A DNA stretch of 64,000 bases, from contig NZ_DALZQO010000007.1 of NCBI RefSeq assembly GCF_032017025.1, positions 1 through 64,000 of the forward strand. Reading direction: 5' to 3'. Under the pieces are notes generated by a model. It was not told the DNA's origin, searched no databases, and saw only the letters and a list, made by a program, of their open reading frames with translations. The DNA comes from Hydrogenoanaerobacterium sp032017025 (lineage in GTDB: Bacteria; Bacillota; Clostridia; Oscillospirales; Ruminococcaceae). Numbering within the stretch: the first letter of the stretch is position 1; the number at the start of each line of letters is the position of its first letter. Positions 42,345-52,056 of the stretch are shown here, piece by piece. A program made the position numbers and the translations under genes.

Positions 42345-44972
42345 TTATTTTTGCTTATCGCTTAGCTTGCGTAAAAAGAATTTACCCAGTTTTTCGATTT
42401 CTATAATGACCACAGGCACAAACGCCAGCCCAAGTGCGGTAAGATACAGCTGCTTGGTAAGCGGAACCAGACCAAACACCACAGCTACCGGGGGAATAAA
42501 TGTGATGAGTGCAATGAGCAGCAGAGAAACCGCAAACGCCCCAAGCATATAAGGGTTACTGCCAAGCCCTACCACAAACAGCGAATGGGTGGAGCGCACG
42601 TTAAATGCATGAAACAGCTGCGAAACCGCCAGCACCAGGAACGCCATGGTCTGTGCTGCTTCCACCGTACCGCCGGTATGGAGACCAAGATAGAAGCCTG
42701 TAAGTGTGAGCACCGCAAACATAAGCCCTTGCAGCACCACACGCACACCCAGCCCCTGTGCAAAAATGCTTTCATTTTTCGGTTTTGGGCGGCGGAGCAT
42801 AACGTCCGATTCCACCGGCTCCATACCCAGAGCCAGCGCGGGCAGGCCGTCGGTCACCAGATTAATCCACAGCAGCTGGATGGCGAGCAGCGGAGATTTC
42901 TGCCAGATGATCATCGCAAAGAACACGGCAAACAGCTCACCAATGTTGGAGCCGAGCAGAAACTGCACCGCTTTTTTGATGTTGTCGTAAATTCCCCTGC
43001 CCTCTTTCACCGCGCTTACTATCGTTGCAAAATTATCATCGGTGAGGATCATATCTGCTGCGCCCTTTGCAACCTCAGTACCGGTGATACCCATAGCACA
43101 GCCGATATCGGCCGCTTTCAGCGCAGGGGCATCGTTGACACCGTCACCGGTCATCGAAACAACCGCACCGGTATTCTGCCATGCCTTAACGATGCGTATT
43201 TTATCCTCGGGCGAAACACGCGCATAAACCGAATATTTGCGTATATTTAGGTTAAACTCCTGCTCATTCATGGCAGAAAGCTCCGCGCCCGAAATTGCCT
43301 CGCTGCCTTCGGTAAGAATACCAAGCTGGCGCGCGATAGCGCTCGCGGTAACGACATGGTCGCCGGTAATCATAACCGGGCGGATACCTGCCTTTACGCA
43401 AGTGGCAACCGCCTCCTTTGCCTCTTCACGCGGCGGGTCGATCATACCGAGTAAGCCCGAGAAGGTAAGCCCGTTTTCGAGTTCCTCACTGGTGGGGTTC
43501 TGCGGTACGGCATCAAGCGGCTTTACTGCAACAGCAAGCACGCGCAATGCATCCTCCCCCATCTGTGCGTTGATGGCAAGTGCCTCTGCTTCGTCAAAGT
43601 CGACCAGGCGCTGAGACAATACGTCAAATGCTCCCTTGACAATGGCAACGGGTTTGCCGTCAATCATATTTACCGTAGTCATCAGTTTGCGGTCGGAATC
43701 AAACGGAAGCTCGGCAACACGCGGACAGTCTGCGTTGATCTTTGCCTTTTCAATTCCATTTTTCTTCGCTGCAACCACAATTGCAACCTCGGTTGGGTCG
43801 CCGATGTAGGTCTCCTTGCCGCCATCGGTTTCAATGCTTGCGTCACAGCACAATGTGCCGAGCATCAGCAGGCTTTTGATGCGCTCATTCTCGTCTCCGG
43901 TGATTTCCTGCACACCCTCGCCCGCCCATGCCTTTACCAAGGTCATGCGGTTCTGGGTAAGCGTGCCGGTTTTGTCGGAGCAAATAACCGATGCACTGCC
44001 TAGCGTTTCCACAGCGGGCAGACTGCGGATGATCGCATTCTTTTTGACCATGCGCTGTACGCCCATAGCAAGCACAATGGCGACGATGGCAGGCAATCCC
44101 TCTGGAATTGCTGCAACAGCCAGTGATACCGAGGTCATAAAGATCTCCATCAGCGGCATGCCCGATACAATACCAATCACAAAAATAACAGCGCATACAC
44201 CCAGCGCCACAATTCCAAGCACCTTGCCAAGCCTAGAAAGCTTATGCTGTAATGGGGTTTGCTCATCCTGCTCGTTATCCAGCAGCTTTGCAATCACACC
44301 CATCTCTGTGCCCATACCCGTGGAGGTAATCATCGCTTTCGCCCTGCCGTATACCACCGAAGTACCCGAGTATACCATGTTCACACGGTCACCCAGCGGT
44401 GCATTTTCGTCTACCTGTGCGGCAGCGTCCTTTTCTGCCGGAACCGATTCACCCGTGAGTGCCGATTCCTCGCACTTAAGGCTCGCCGATTCGAGCAGGC
44501 GCGCATCGGCAGGTACAAAATCGCCCGCCTCAAGCAGAATAATATCGCCTGCAACCACGTTGGCGGCAGGGATCACCTGAATTTTACCGCCGCGTAATGC
44601 CTTGGCTGTGGGTGCAGACATATTCTGAAGTGCCTCAAGGGCTTTTTCCGCCTTGCTCTCCTGCACTACGCCAATCACAGCGTTGAGCAGTACAATTCCA
44701 AGAATGATAACAGGCTCCAGAAATTCTGTCTTATCATGACCGTTTAAAGCCACAACAAACGACACCACCGCAGCGATGATGAGGATGATGACCATAAAAT
44801 CTTTGAACTGCTCTGCAAACCGCTGCAAATTTGTCTTTTTCGCCTTACCTTGCAGTCGGTTTTCTCCATGCTGTGCCAGAAGCTGCGCCGCCTTATCCGG
44901 CGAGAGCCCTTGCTCTGGGTTGGTACCTAATTTTTTTATAATTTCATCTTTGTTTTCGTTGTGCCAAGCCAA
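42345..44972 (-). CDS. calcium-type P-type ATPase (P2A/P2B)
   Basis: About 875 aa with ten membrane helices. Motifs: TGES in the actuator domain, PEGLPAIVAIVLAMG in helix 4 (a Ca2+-site helix), the phosphorylation site CSDKTGTLTQNRMT, nucleotide-binding VKGAFDVL, and TGDGVNDAPALKAADIG. The C-terminal LWINLVTDGLPALALGMEP and absence of a regulatory tail fit bacterial SERCA-like pumps. The start is taken as TTG 44972 (after AAGGGG); GTG 44990 is possible. It exports Ca2+ or a related cation. Confidence 0.92.
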   Translation of the reverse strand: MAWHNENKDEIIKKLGTNPEQGLSPDKAAQLLAQHGENRLQGKAKKTNLQRFAEQFKDFMVIILIIAAVVSFVVALNGHDKTEFLEPVIILGIVLLNAVIGVVQESKAEKALEALQNMSAPTAKALRGGKIQVIPAANVVAGDIILLEAGDFVPADARLLESASLKCEESALTGESVPAEKDAAAQVDENAPLGDRVNMVYSGTSVVYGRAKAMITSTGMGTEMGVIAKLLDNEQDEQTPLQHKLSRLGKVLGIVALGVCAVIFVIGIVSGMPLMEIFMTSVSLAVAAIPEGLPAIVAIVLAMGVQRMVKKNAIIRSLPAVETLGSASVICSDKTGTLTQNRMTLVKAWAGEGVQEITGDENERIKSLLMLGTLCCDASIETDGGKETYIGDPTEVAIVVAAKKNGIEKAKINADCPRVAELPFDSDRKLMTTVNMIDGKPVAIVKGAFDVLSQRLVDFDEAEALAINAQMGEDALRVLAVAVKPLDAVPQNPTSEELENGLTFSGLLGMIDPPREEAKEAVATCVKAGIRPVMITGDHVVTASAIARQLGILTEGSEAISGAELSAMNEQEFNLNIRKYSVYARVSPEDKIRIVKAWQNTGAVVSMTGDGVNDAPALKAADIGCAMGITGTEVAKGAADMILTDDNFATIVSAVKEGRGIYDNIKKAVQFLLGSNIGELFAVFFAMIIWQKSPLLAIQLLWINLVTDGLPALALGMEPVESDVMLRRPKPKNESIFAQGLGVRVVLQGLMFAVLTLTGFYLGLHTGGTVEAAQTMAFLVLAVSQLFHAFNVRSTHSLFVVGLGSNPYMLGAFAVSLLLIALITFIPPVAVVFGLVPLTKQLYLTALGLAFVPVVIIEIEKLGKFFLRKLSDKQK

Positions 44973-45106
44973 TTTTGTGCACCCCTTCACCTTTCTATTC
45001 TACCCTACAGTATTTCCAATTTCTACGAAATCATTAACACACTATATCTTAGCAGAACCTAAGGAAATATTTGTGAACAAAGTTGTAAGAATGTAAACAA
45101 AGTTTT

Positions 45107-45988
45107 TCAATTCATCTGTTTTTTACAAAGGTTTAAAAAATTTTGTGCAACTGCCGAGAGGTAGCGGTTTTTAACCGTAACCACCGCTCTTCGCGTGTGA
45201 AGTGAAGCATCCTCAATTTGCTTGCAGCACAAGCTTTCATGATTAAAATCTTCAAGCGAAGACAGGGGTACAATTGCCGCACCGATACCCTGTCTCGCCC
45301 ACATCAGGTTGGTGATGAGCTGGGTGTTGACACAGATATAGTTGGGGGCAAAACCTGCCTGAAAGCACGCATCCGAAATCATCGGCTCAAAACGGCGGAT
45401 GACGCACAGCGGCACGTCCTTGAGCTGCACTATCGATAGGCTATCCCCCGCACCGTTAAACCAGGCGCTGTTTTTGTGGTACACCGCAACCATTGGGTCC
45501 TCTTTGGTGTGCAGCACTTCAAACTGGCTGGAGACTTGAAACGGCGTGCGTACAATGCCTATTTCGATCACTCCGTTTTGCAGCAGGTCGATAATCTCGT
45601 TCGAGACAACTTCATGCAGCTCGTAACAAATATCCGGGTTTTGGCGGTGAAAGGCAAGCAGCAGCCCCTCAAAAAAGGTTGCCGCGTTGGACGGTGTCAG
45701 CCCCAACCGCAAGGTGCCCGCCGCCCCGCTGACACAGTCGGCAACCTCTTTGTACACAGAGCTTTCCAGTTCACACAGGTGCTGTGCCTTTTTATATAAA
45801 ATCTGTCCCGTATCGGTGAGCTCCAGCTTGCGTGAACCACGCTTCATCAGTTGAGTGCCAAACTCTTTCTCAAATGCTTTGAGCTGGTTGCTCAGCGCAG
45901 GCTGTGCAACATGTATTTTTCTCGATGCCGCGGTAAGGCTGCCTTCCTCCACAATCGCAATAAAATTACGATAATGCTGTAAATCCAT
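45107..45988 (-). CDS. LysR-family transcriptional regulator
   Basis: 293 aa. The N-terminal helix-turn-helix is MDLQHYRNFIAIVEEGSLTA through KIHVAQPALSNQLKAFEKEFG; the remainder is a periplasmic-binding-like effector domain. It is divergent from the MATE exporter gene, with a dyad between them, so it probably regulates that exporter. Effector unknown. Confidence 0.93.
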   Translation of the reverse strand: MDLQHYRNFIAIVEEGSLTAASRKIHVAQPALSNQLKAFEKEFGTQLMKRGSRKLELTDTGQILYKKAQHLCELESSVYKEVADCVSGAAGTLRLGLTPSNAATFFEGLLLAFHRQNPDICYELHEVVSNEIIDLLQNGVIEIGIVRTPFQVSSQFEVLHTKEDPMVAVYHKNSAWFNGAGDSLSIVQLKDVPLCVIRRFEPMISDACFQAGFAPNYICVNTQLITNLMWARQGIGAAIVPLSSLEDFNHESLCCKQIEDASLHTRRAVVTVKNRYLSAVAQNFLNLCKKQMN

Positions 45989-45999
45989 GCTCGCTCCTT

Positions 46000-46018
46000 C
46001 TATAACGGTTTGTTATAG
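46000..46018. promoter_or_regulatory. candidate LysR operator
   Basis: Perfect dyad CTATAAC-GGTTT-GTTATAG between the divergent lysR-type and MATE genes, matching the T-N11-A interrupted-dyad form bound by this regulator family. Confidence 0.6.
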
Positions 46019-46110
46019 TATCTATCAATTATTCATATTTTTATTATAGCTCTATTTATGCTATCATGGCAAGAGCTATAAAATATTCTAAGAGGAAAAG
46101 AGACCACAGC

Positions 46111-47496
46111 ATGCAAACAAAAGCAACACCTGAAACAGAAGAAAAAACAACACAATGTAAGTACAGTATGGTATCGGGTAACCCCGCCAAAGCGATTATT
46201 ACCTTCGCCACCCCCATGATACTGGGCAACATCTTTCAGCAGCTTTACAACACTGCCGACGCAGTAATCGTTGGGCAATTTATCGGTGAAGATGCGCTGG
46301 CATCGGTGGGTGTGGCAAATCCCATTATGTCCATCGTCATCTTTTTTATTTTTGGCATCTGTGTGGGCATGTCGGTGCTTATGGCACAGCTATACGGCGC
46401 TGCCGACTACAAAGGGTTTAAGGAGGAGGCCTCTACCTCGCTGATTGCGGGGCTTGTATTCACCGTAGCACTTTCTGTATTGTGCTGGTTTCTTTCCAAG
46501 CCCATTCTGGTGCTTACAAAAACACCCCCTGAAATTTTAGGCGATGCCGACCGCTACCTCAAAATTATTTTTGTGGGGCTGATTTTCTCATTTTTATACA
46601 ACTACTATTCTGCGGCACTGCGCGCTATGGGGGATTCAAAAACGCCGTTTTTGTTTTTGTTGCTGTCGTCCGTGCTCAATGTGGTGCTTGACATCTTTTT
46701 TATCCAATCACTCCACACCGGGGTTGAGGGTGCTGCAATTGCAACTGTAATTTCACAGGCGGTGTCCTCTATCCTCTGCATCCTTTATGTCTATCGAAAA
46801 ATCCCTTTGCTGGCACTGAAGCGCAGAGAGTTTATCTTTCAAAAAAGTATTCTCGTTAAAACCATCAATTACAGCTGGATATCGGCAGTGCAGCAAACCT
46901 TTTTGTATGTGGGCAGGCTGCTGGTGCAGGGTGCCGTCAACCCTTTCGGCACCAGTGTTATTGCGGCTTACAACGCAGCAACCCGTGTAGAGGGGTTTGT
47001 GCTCGCCCCGTTTGACAGTATGTCCGCTTCTATCTCGACCTATTGTGCACAGAATATGGGTGCAGGGCTGAAGCACCGCATTAAAAGCGGATATAAAATC
47101 GGTACCGTCATCAACATCATCTACTCTCTGGTCGCCTGCGCGGTGCTGTTCCTGTTTGCTCCGCAGATTATGCAGCTGTTTGTAAACGCAAATGAAGCAT
47201 CCTCTGTGATCAAGGTAGGCAGCGAGTACTTGCAGATGATGGCATTCTTTTACATTCTCGCGGGCATGACCTACATTATGCAGGGGTTCTTCCGCGGAGT
47301 TGGCAGGCTGAAAATTACAATGGTAACGACCGGCTCGCAAATTTTAATTCGTGTTATTCTTTCTTACCTTCTCGTGCCAAAGCTGGGCGTCAGCGGTGTC
47401 TGTTACGCAACGCTCATCGGTTGGATTTTTATGGTGCTGTTTGAGGGCACCTGTGCAAAACAGTATTTTAAACAGATGGATGCAGCACAGGTATAA
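46111..47496 (+). CDS. MATE-family efflux transporter
   Basis: 461-aa, 12-helix multidrug and toxic compound exporter. MVSGNPAKAIITFATPMILG and NIFQQLYNTADAVIVGQFIG are the family's N-terminal signature, and the repeat half has GTSVIAAYNAATRVEGFVLA. The start is placed at ATG 46111 after an AGAGG site; an in-frame ATG at 46066 exists. It probably exports a small toxic compound sensed by the adjacent LysR. Confidence 0.92.
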   Translation: MQTKATPETEEKTTQCKYSMVSGNPAKAIITFATPMILGNIFQQLYNTADAVIVGQFIGEDALASVGVANPIMSIVIFFIFGICVGMSVLMAQLYGAADYKGFKEEASTSLIAGLVFTVALSVLCWFLSKPILVLTKTPPEILGDADRYLKIIFVGLIFSFLYNYYSAALRAMGDSKTPFLFLLLSSVLNVVLDIFFIQSLHTGVEGAAIATVISQAVSSILCILYVYRKIPLLALKRREFIFQKSILVKTINYSWISAVQQTFLYVGRLLVQGAVNPFGTSVIAAYNAATRVEGFVLAPFDSMSASISTYCAQNMGAGLKHRIKSGYKIGTVINIIYSLVACAVLFLFAPQIMQLFVNANEASSVIKVGSEYLQMMAFFYILAGMTYIMQGFFRGVGRLKITMVTTGSQILIRVILSYLLVPKLGVSGVCYATLIGWIFMVLFEGTCAKQYFKQMDAAQV

Positions 47497-47499
47497 AAA

Positions 47500-47527
47500 A
47501 TCCTCCGATGAAAATTCATCGGAGGAT
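47500..47527. terminator. bidirectional terminator between MATE and uracil permease genes
   Basis: 12-bp perfect arms ATCCTCCGATGA and TCATCGGAGGAT with a 4-nt loop, A-rich before and T-rich after, serving two convergent genes. Confidence 0.88.
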
Positions 47528-47533
47528 AATTTT

Positions 47534-48790
47534 TTAGATGTTTTCGGGAAGAATCTTATTCACTACGGCACCAACAACTACCGCGAGGAAAAGCCCCGTG
47601 AGCGTTACATTTGGCGTAATGGCGACACCGCTGGAAAGGCCGAGACCAATGACCAAAATAAGCGCCACAATAATCAGGTTGCGGCTGTGCGAAAAGTCGA
47701 GATTGGATTCTGCCAGAGTTCTCATGCCGATCGAAGCAATCATACCATAAAGCAGGATTGATACGCCGCCAAGCACAGGGGTAGGAATCGTCATGATAAT
47801 CGCGCCGAACTTACCGAACAGACCAAGGATGATGGCAATAACAGCGGCCAATTTTAAAACAAAGGTGCTGTAATTTTTTGTAGTTGCCAGTACAGCAGTG
47901 TTTTCGCCGTAGGTTGTGTTTGGCGGTGCGCCGATGAAGCCGGCGACGAGAGTTGCAACGCCATCTCCGAGAACCGTTCTGTGCAGACCGGGATCTTTAA
48001 AGAAGTTTTTGCCTACAACCGAACCGTTAATGGTGATATCGCCAATGTGTTCCATAAAGGTAACGATTGCAACCGGTGCAATGGAAAGAATAACACCCCA
48101 ATCAAACTTGGGCAATGTAAAGAAGTTGGGTGTGACATAGGGAATGTTGAGCCATGCTGCGTTGCTGATAGCAGAGAAATCGATAAAATGCGTGCCTATT
48201 GTTAAATCCAGAATCAGGCACAGAATATAACCGGAGGCAAAGCCCAGCAAAATCGGCACCAGCTTAAAGAAGCCTTTTAAAAAGATGGTGCAAACAATGA
48301 CTACTGCCAGAGAAAACAGTGCCACCAAAACGGTAGTCCAGTCAATTGCAGCATCGGGTGCCACAATTAGGCCGGCATTGGTTAAAGCAGTTGGAGCAAG
48401 CGTTAAGCCGATTACCACAATAACCGGGCCCGTAACAACGGGCGGAAAGAGCTTTACAATATTTTCGCTGCCCACCAAACGTACAAGTGCTGCAAGGATA
48501 ATGTAAACAACACCGGCTGCCATAATACCACCCTGAGCAAGGGGGATATTAGCAGGATCACCCGCGATAACAGCCCCTACTACACCAAGAAAGGCGAAGC
48601 TGGAACCTAAAAAAACCGGCACCTTGTTCCCCGTAATAAAGTGGAACAGCAGTGTGCCGATACCTGCGCCAATGAGCGCCATAGAAGGGTTAAGCCCTGT
48701 GATGATTGGTACCAGAACGGTTGCACCAAACATAGCAAACAGATGCTGAAACCCAAGTAAAAAGTTTGTTGCGGTTAATTTTTTCTCCAT
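47534..48790 (-). CDS. uracil permease (NCS2 / UraA family)
   Basis: 418-aa, 14-segment nucleobase transporter. It starts MEKKLTATNFLLGFQHLFAM, typical of UraA/PyrP; the signatures GGAPNTTYGENTAVLATTK-like (here GAPPNTTYGENTAV) and HIGD are present. ATG 48790 lies 9 nt after GGAGG. Uracil-proton symport is the most likely activity; xanthine cannot be excluded. Confidence 0.9.
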   Translation of the reverse strand: MEKKLTATNFLLGFQHLFAMFGATVLVPIITGLNPSMALIGAGIGTLLFHFITGNKVPVFLGSSFAFLGVVGAVIAGDPANIPLAQGGIMAAGVVYIILAALVRLVGSENIVKLFPPVVTGPVIVVIGLTLAPTALTNAGLIVAPDAAIDWTTVLVALFSLAVVIVCTIFLKGFFKLVPILLGFASGYILCLILDLTIGTHFIDFSAISNAAWLNIPYVTPNFFTLPKFDWGVILSIAPVAIVTFMEHIGDITINGSVVGKNFFKDPGLHRTVLGDGVATLVAGFIGAPPNTTYGENTAVLATTKNYSTFVLKLAAVIAIILGLFGKFGAIIMTIPTPVLGGVSILLYGMIASIGMRTLAESNLDFSHSRNLIIVALILVIGLGLSSGVAITPNVTLTGLFLAVVVGAVVNKILPENI

Positions 48791-48993
48791 CCCAAAAAAA
48801 CCTCCAAAGTTTTTTGTGTTCCATTTTTTGACCCACTTCGAACTATTATAGCACAAATTTGAACAGTTTTAAGATAAAAATTCATATTTCCGACATTTTT
48901 CTGCTGTTTTTTGAAAGATTGTAACACCTTACAATTCTATTTTTATATTGTGCCAATTTTCATCCAAAATGCAGATGCAATCTGACCCAAAAA

Positions 48994-49020
48994 AGGGAGC
49001 CTCCTGCAAGAAGGCTCCCT
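48994..49020 (-). terminator. terminator after the lipid kinase gene
   Basis: 9-bp arms AGGGAGCCT and AGGCTCCCT; on the minus strand the stem is followed by six U residues. Confidence 0.8.
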
Positions 49021-49039
49021 TAGTATGGTTTATTAACCA

Positions 49040-49996
49040 CTATTCCCCAAAAGCGGCAGCTGACAGCGCAGGGGTACGTATGCAATCTTGCAAGGGGGCT
49101 GCAAAACGCAGCGCACTCTCGGCGATTTTTATTGAGAGATTTTTTACGCATGCGTTCTCACCGTCTACGCTAACGGCAAATGGCTTTTCCGCGGTAATAT
49201 CCACCTGCGTGCAGCGACGGTAGATGATATATTGGCGAAGGGCCTCGTTTTCAAGATGCAATCCCTTCTTATAAACATTCACCAAATTTATAAGCTTTAG
49301 GCGCGACACTTTTTTGACAATGCAGAGGTCAAGAAGGCCGTCGTTTACCTGCGCAAGCGGAGTTCCCTTGTAGCCCCCGCCGCAAAAAGAGCCATTGCCG
49401 ATGGCGGTGAGCAAAAACTCCCCTTCAAATGTTTCATCCCCATCCACTGTAATACGCAGCTGACTGTACATTTTATGCAGCAGGCTGTAGAACAGCGAAA
49501 GGTTGTATGCCATCTGCCCGCCGACAAGGGGCAGTGTTTTAAACTTTGCCATATGCAAAGCGACATTTGCGTCAAACCCTACATTGCACATGTTCACCCC
49601 GTATGCACCGTCCGAAAAATGCAACAAGTCAATCGGCTGTGCGGCGGCATTTGCAAGGGCGCCCAGCTCGTAAAAGCACGAGGTTGGTTCAAAATTGCGC
49701 ACAAAGTCGTTGCCCGAGCCGCAAGGCACCGATGTAACGCTGGCATGCACAAAACCAGCCGCCCCGTTTACCACCTCATTCAGGGTGCCATCGCCGCCAC
49801 AAGCGTAAAAACGAAGCTCCTCCGTGTTTTCGCCGCAGGTTTCACGAACAAACCTCACCGCGTCACCCACTGCTTTGGTTATGTAAATTTCATACGCATC
49901 GCCCAAATCATAAAATGTCTGCTGAATACGGTTACGCAAACGGTCTGCCGCATTCCGTCTGCCCGCCGTCGGATTAATGATGAAATAATGCTTCAT
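49040..49996 (-). CDS. diacylglycerol kinase-family lipid kinase (YegS/DgkB-like)
   Basis: 318 aa. The N-terminal DAGK catalytic domain has FIINPTAGRR, the nucleotide loop YACGGDGTLNEVVNG and VPCGSGNDFVRN; the C-terminal beta-domain has GNGSFCGGGYKGTPLAQVNDGLLDL. It phosphorylates diacylglycerol or a related lipid at the inner membrane face. Housekeeping phospholipid recycling is likely. Confidence 0.9.
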   Translation of the reverse strand: MKHYFIINPTAGRRNAADRLRNRIQQTFYDLGDAYEIYITKAVGDAVRFVRETCGENTEELRFYACGGDGTLNEVVNGAAGFVHASVTSVPCGSGNDFVRNFEPTSCFYELGALANAAAQPIDLLHFSDGAYGVNMCNVGFDANVALHMAKFKTLPLVGGQMAYNLSLFYSLLHKMYSQLRITVDGDETFEGEFLLTAIGNGSFCGGGYKGTPLAQVNDGLLDLCIVKKVSRLKLINLVNVYKKGLHLENEALRQYIIYRRCTQVDITAEKPFAVSVDGENACVKNLSIKIAESALRFAAPLQDCIRTPALSAAAFGE

Positions 49997-50066
49997 TTAG
50001 CCCCCCATGTAGAAAAGGGCAATCTGCCTGCAGGCAGACTGCTCTTCTAACACACCCAATACAAAT

Positions 50067-50429
50067 TTAAAAGCATTTGCCAATGATGCAGCACCTTTTA
50101 ACAATTAAAGATGCCTTGTCCGCTTTTTCTACAGTATAATAGCTTTTCTGTTTTTTATCAATAGTATTTTTTCGCCAAATTACCGGTGAATCCTTTGGCA
50201 GCTCGATATGGTAGTACAAGCTTGCAAATTGTCCGGCAGGCTTTTCGGCGAGCGCGTATGCCGGCATTCTCCATTCCCGGTTAGCGCTGGGCACTGGCGG
50301 GGTGTTCATTCCCGCCTCGCTGCCGAGCTTGAGGACAGGTACAGATTGCCCATTGTGCCAATGCCATAGCGCGGCGTATACAGGCCGGTAATATGCATTA
50401 AAGCTCCACCGTTTAGGAGAAGTGGGCAA
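50067..50429 (-). CDS. hypothetical protein, uncertain
   Basis: 120-aa open frame with a plausible composition (SFNAYYRPVYAALWHWHNGQ; SLYYHIELPKDSPVIW) and a short basic, Cys-containing tail. I do not recognise it and see no strong ribosome site. It ends 18 nt before the FetB-like gene on the same strand. It may be real, as the opposite strand has no better frame. Confidence 0.4.
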   Translation of the reverse strand: MPTSPKRWSFNAYYRPVYAALWHWHNGQSVPVLKLGSEAGMNTPPVPSANREWRMPAYALAEKPAGQFASLYYHIELPKDSPVIWRKNTIDKKQKSYYTVEKADKASLIVKRCCIIGKCF

Positions 50430-50447
50430 TGCTATTGTTTGCTACTG

Positions 50448-51248
50448 TCAATCGTTTAAACGGCCGTCTTTCGTAAAAAACGTTTTATATCCGAGGGTTA
50501 CAAACAATACAACGGTAAGTGCAGTACAGCCCAGAATCGCCAGCATAATCCCAATTTGATATTTAATTGCGGTAAGGGGAAAGGTACCGGATAAAATTTG
50601 CCCCGTCATCATTCCGGGCAGCGAAACAATCCCCATCGTAAGCATATTATTCATGGTAGGCAAAATCGCACTGTCAAATGCTCCGTTCACAATCTCATGA
50701 GATGCACGCGCAGGAGTTGCACCCAGCATCAGCGAATTCTCAACAATTTGGCGCTTCTCTGCCATATCGCTGCACAGCTNNNNNNNNNNGCACAGCTTAT
50801 TCGCGCCGAGCGAAATCCCTGTCATTGAGTTGCCCACAATCATGCCCGAAATAGGGATAAAGTACTGCGGATTAAACCACGGGCGCACCTGCAGCACACC
50901 GACAATAAACACTGCAGCAGTGGCAGCAAAGCCAAATACCATGGAAATAGCGACAAGCCGTTTGAGCGGCTGTGACATTGCGGTTTTAACCCGCTTGATG
51001 GAATTGAAGATGGCAAAGCCGACCATGATAAAAATCATCAGCAGTGTAAGCCACCAGCTGGGGTTTTGGAACACATACATCAAAATATAGCCCATAACCG
51101 TAAGCTGTATGGTCATGCGCGTGGTTGCAATGAGTATTTGCTTTTCGCGTTTAATACCGCGCGCTTTAAAAATTACGAGCAGCACCAGCACGAAAACATA
51201 AGCGAGAGAAAGCTGTAAAACAGATAGATCCATCACTGTGTCATTCAT
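50448..51248 (-). CDS. UPF0014/FetB-like ABC transporter permease
   Basis: About 260 aa with seven hydrophobic segments. LIATTRMTIQLTVMGYILM, PISGMIVGNSMTGISLGANKL and GIVSLPGMMTGQILSGTFPL are typical of the YbbM/FetB family, linked to iron or metal homeostasis. It overlaps the ATPase gene by 4 nt. The run of N inside is an assembly artefact: merging the repeated 8-mer gives GANKLCSDMAEKR in frame. Confidence 0.9.
   Translation of the reverse strand: MNDTVMDLSVLQLSLAYVFVLVLLVIFKARGIKREKQILIATTRMTIQLTVMGYILMYVFQNPSWWLTLLMIFIMVGFAIFNSIKRVKTAMSQPLKRLVAISMVFGFAATAAVFIVGVLQVRPWFNPQYFIPISGMIVGNSMTGISLGANKLCXXXXLCSDMAEKRQIVENSLMLGATPARASHEIVNGAFDSAILPTMNNMLTMGIVSLPGMMTGQILSGTFPLTAIKYQIGIMLAILGCTALTVVLFVTLGYKTFFTKDGRLND
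50780..50789. other. scaffold gap of ten N, probably spurious
   Basis: GCACAGCT occurs on both sides of the Ns. Overlapping the copies removes 18 bp and restores a gapless, family-like permease sequence. Confidence 0.85.
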
Positions 51249-51877
51249 AGTTGATACCCCCGTGTTTTGCCCGCCTCTATGCGTATCGTGGAATCACGAT
51301 AGAGCCCGGCAATCGCCTCAGAATGCGTCACCATAATCAGCTGCTTGCCCCGCTCGCGCACAAAATCGGCGAGATTTTGGATGATGAACTGCTCGGTTTC
51401 TTTGTCGAGCGCGGCAGAAGGCTCGTCGAGCAGGTAGGTTTCCGCATCCATCAACAGAACGCGTGCAAGGCAAAGGCGCTGCTTTTCCCCGCCCGAAAGA
51501 TTCCCGCAGGGCTCATCCAGCGCCTTACTAAGACCCACATGCTCGAGGCTTTCTTGCAATGCCCGCTCTGTTGCGGGCAGCTTTTGTGAAAGCTCTAACC
51601 CAATTTGCAGATTATCGCGGATATCACCGCTGTAGATCACAGGTGTTTGCCCTAGCATAACCACACGGCGGCGCAGCTTTACCGCATCCATTTGCGAGAT
51701 GTCGTCACCATCGTACACAATGGTGCCCTCATCGGGGGCATTCAAACGATTGAGCATGCGAAGGAGTGTAGTTTTGCCGCTGCCCGATGCCCCAACAATA
51801 CAGGTTATCTGCCGGTCAATCGTCAATTTTGGAATATCCAAAATGCTTTTAAATTTCATCTTGCTGATTTCAAACAC
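51245..51877 (-). CDS. FetA-like ABC transporter ATP-binding protein
   Basis: 210 aa. Walker A VGASGSGKTTLLRML, Q-loop MLGQTPVIYSG, signature NLSGGEKQRLCLARVLL, Walker B AETYLLDEPSAALD, H-loop MVTHSE. It is the short ATPase that pairs with UPF0014 permeases (YbbL/FetA). It lies upstream of and overlaps its permease gene. Export of iron or another metal is suggested by the E. coli homologue only. Confidence 0.9.
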   Translation of the reverse strand: MFEISKMKFKSILDIPKLTIDRQITCIVGASGSGKTTLLRMLNRLNAPDEGTIVYDGDDISQMDAVKLRRRVVMLGQTPVIYSGDIRDNLQIGLELSQKLPATERALQESLEHVGLSKALDEPCGNLSGGEKQRLCLARVLLMDAETYLLDEPSAALDKETEQFIIQNLADFVRERGKQLIMVTHSEAIAGLYRDSTIRIEAGKTRGYQL

Positions 51878-52026
51878 TGCTTCACCCCATTTTTCAACTT
51901 AGATAAATATATTATCATGCATAGTTAAAAATGCCACCGCTAAACGGCTTTCAACGTTGGCTCTAGAAAAGCTGTAACTGTATTCTATGCAATTACCTCA
52001 ACAGATATTATAGCACCTTTGCAGTA

Positions 52027-52054
52027 AAAAACCGAGCCTTGCGGCCCGGTTTTT
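52027..52054 (-). terminator. terminator after the Amidase_6 gene
   Basis: Hairpin AAAAACCG...CGGTTTTTT with a GC-rich stem and T-runs on both sides, directly after the stop. Confidence 0.75.
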
Positions 52055-52056
52055 TG

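Noticed and set aside
42585..43250. 221-codon plus-strand open frame
   Set aside because: Antisense to the P-type ATPase, His/Arg-rich in the manner of a shadow frame.
46753..47340. 195-codon minus-strand open frame
   Set aside because: Antisense to the MATE exporter; composition of a shadow frame.
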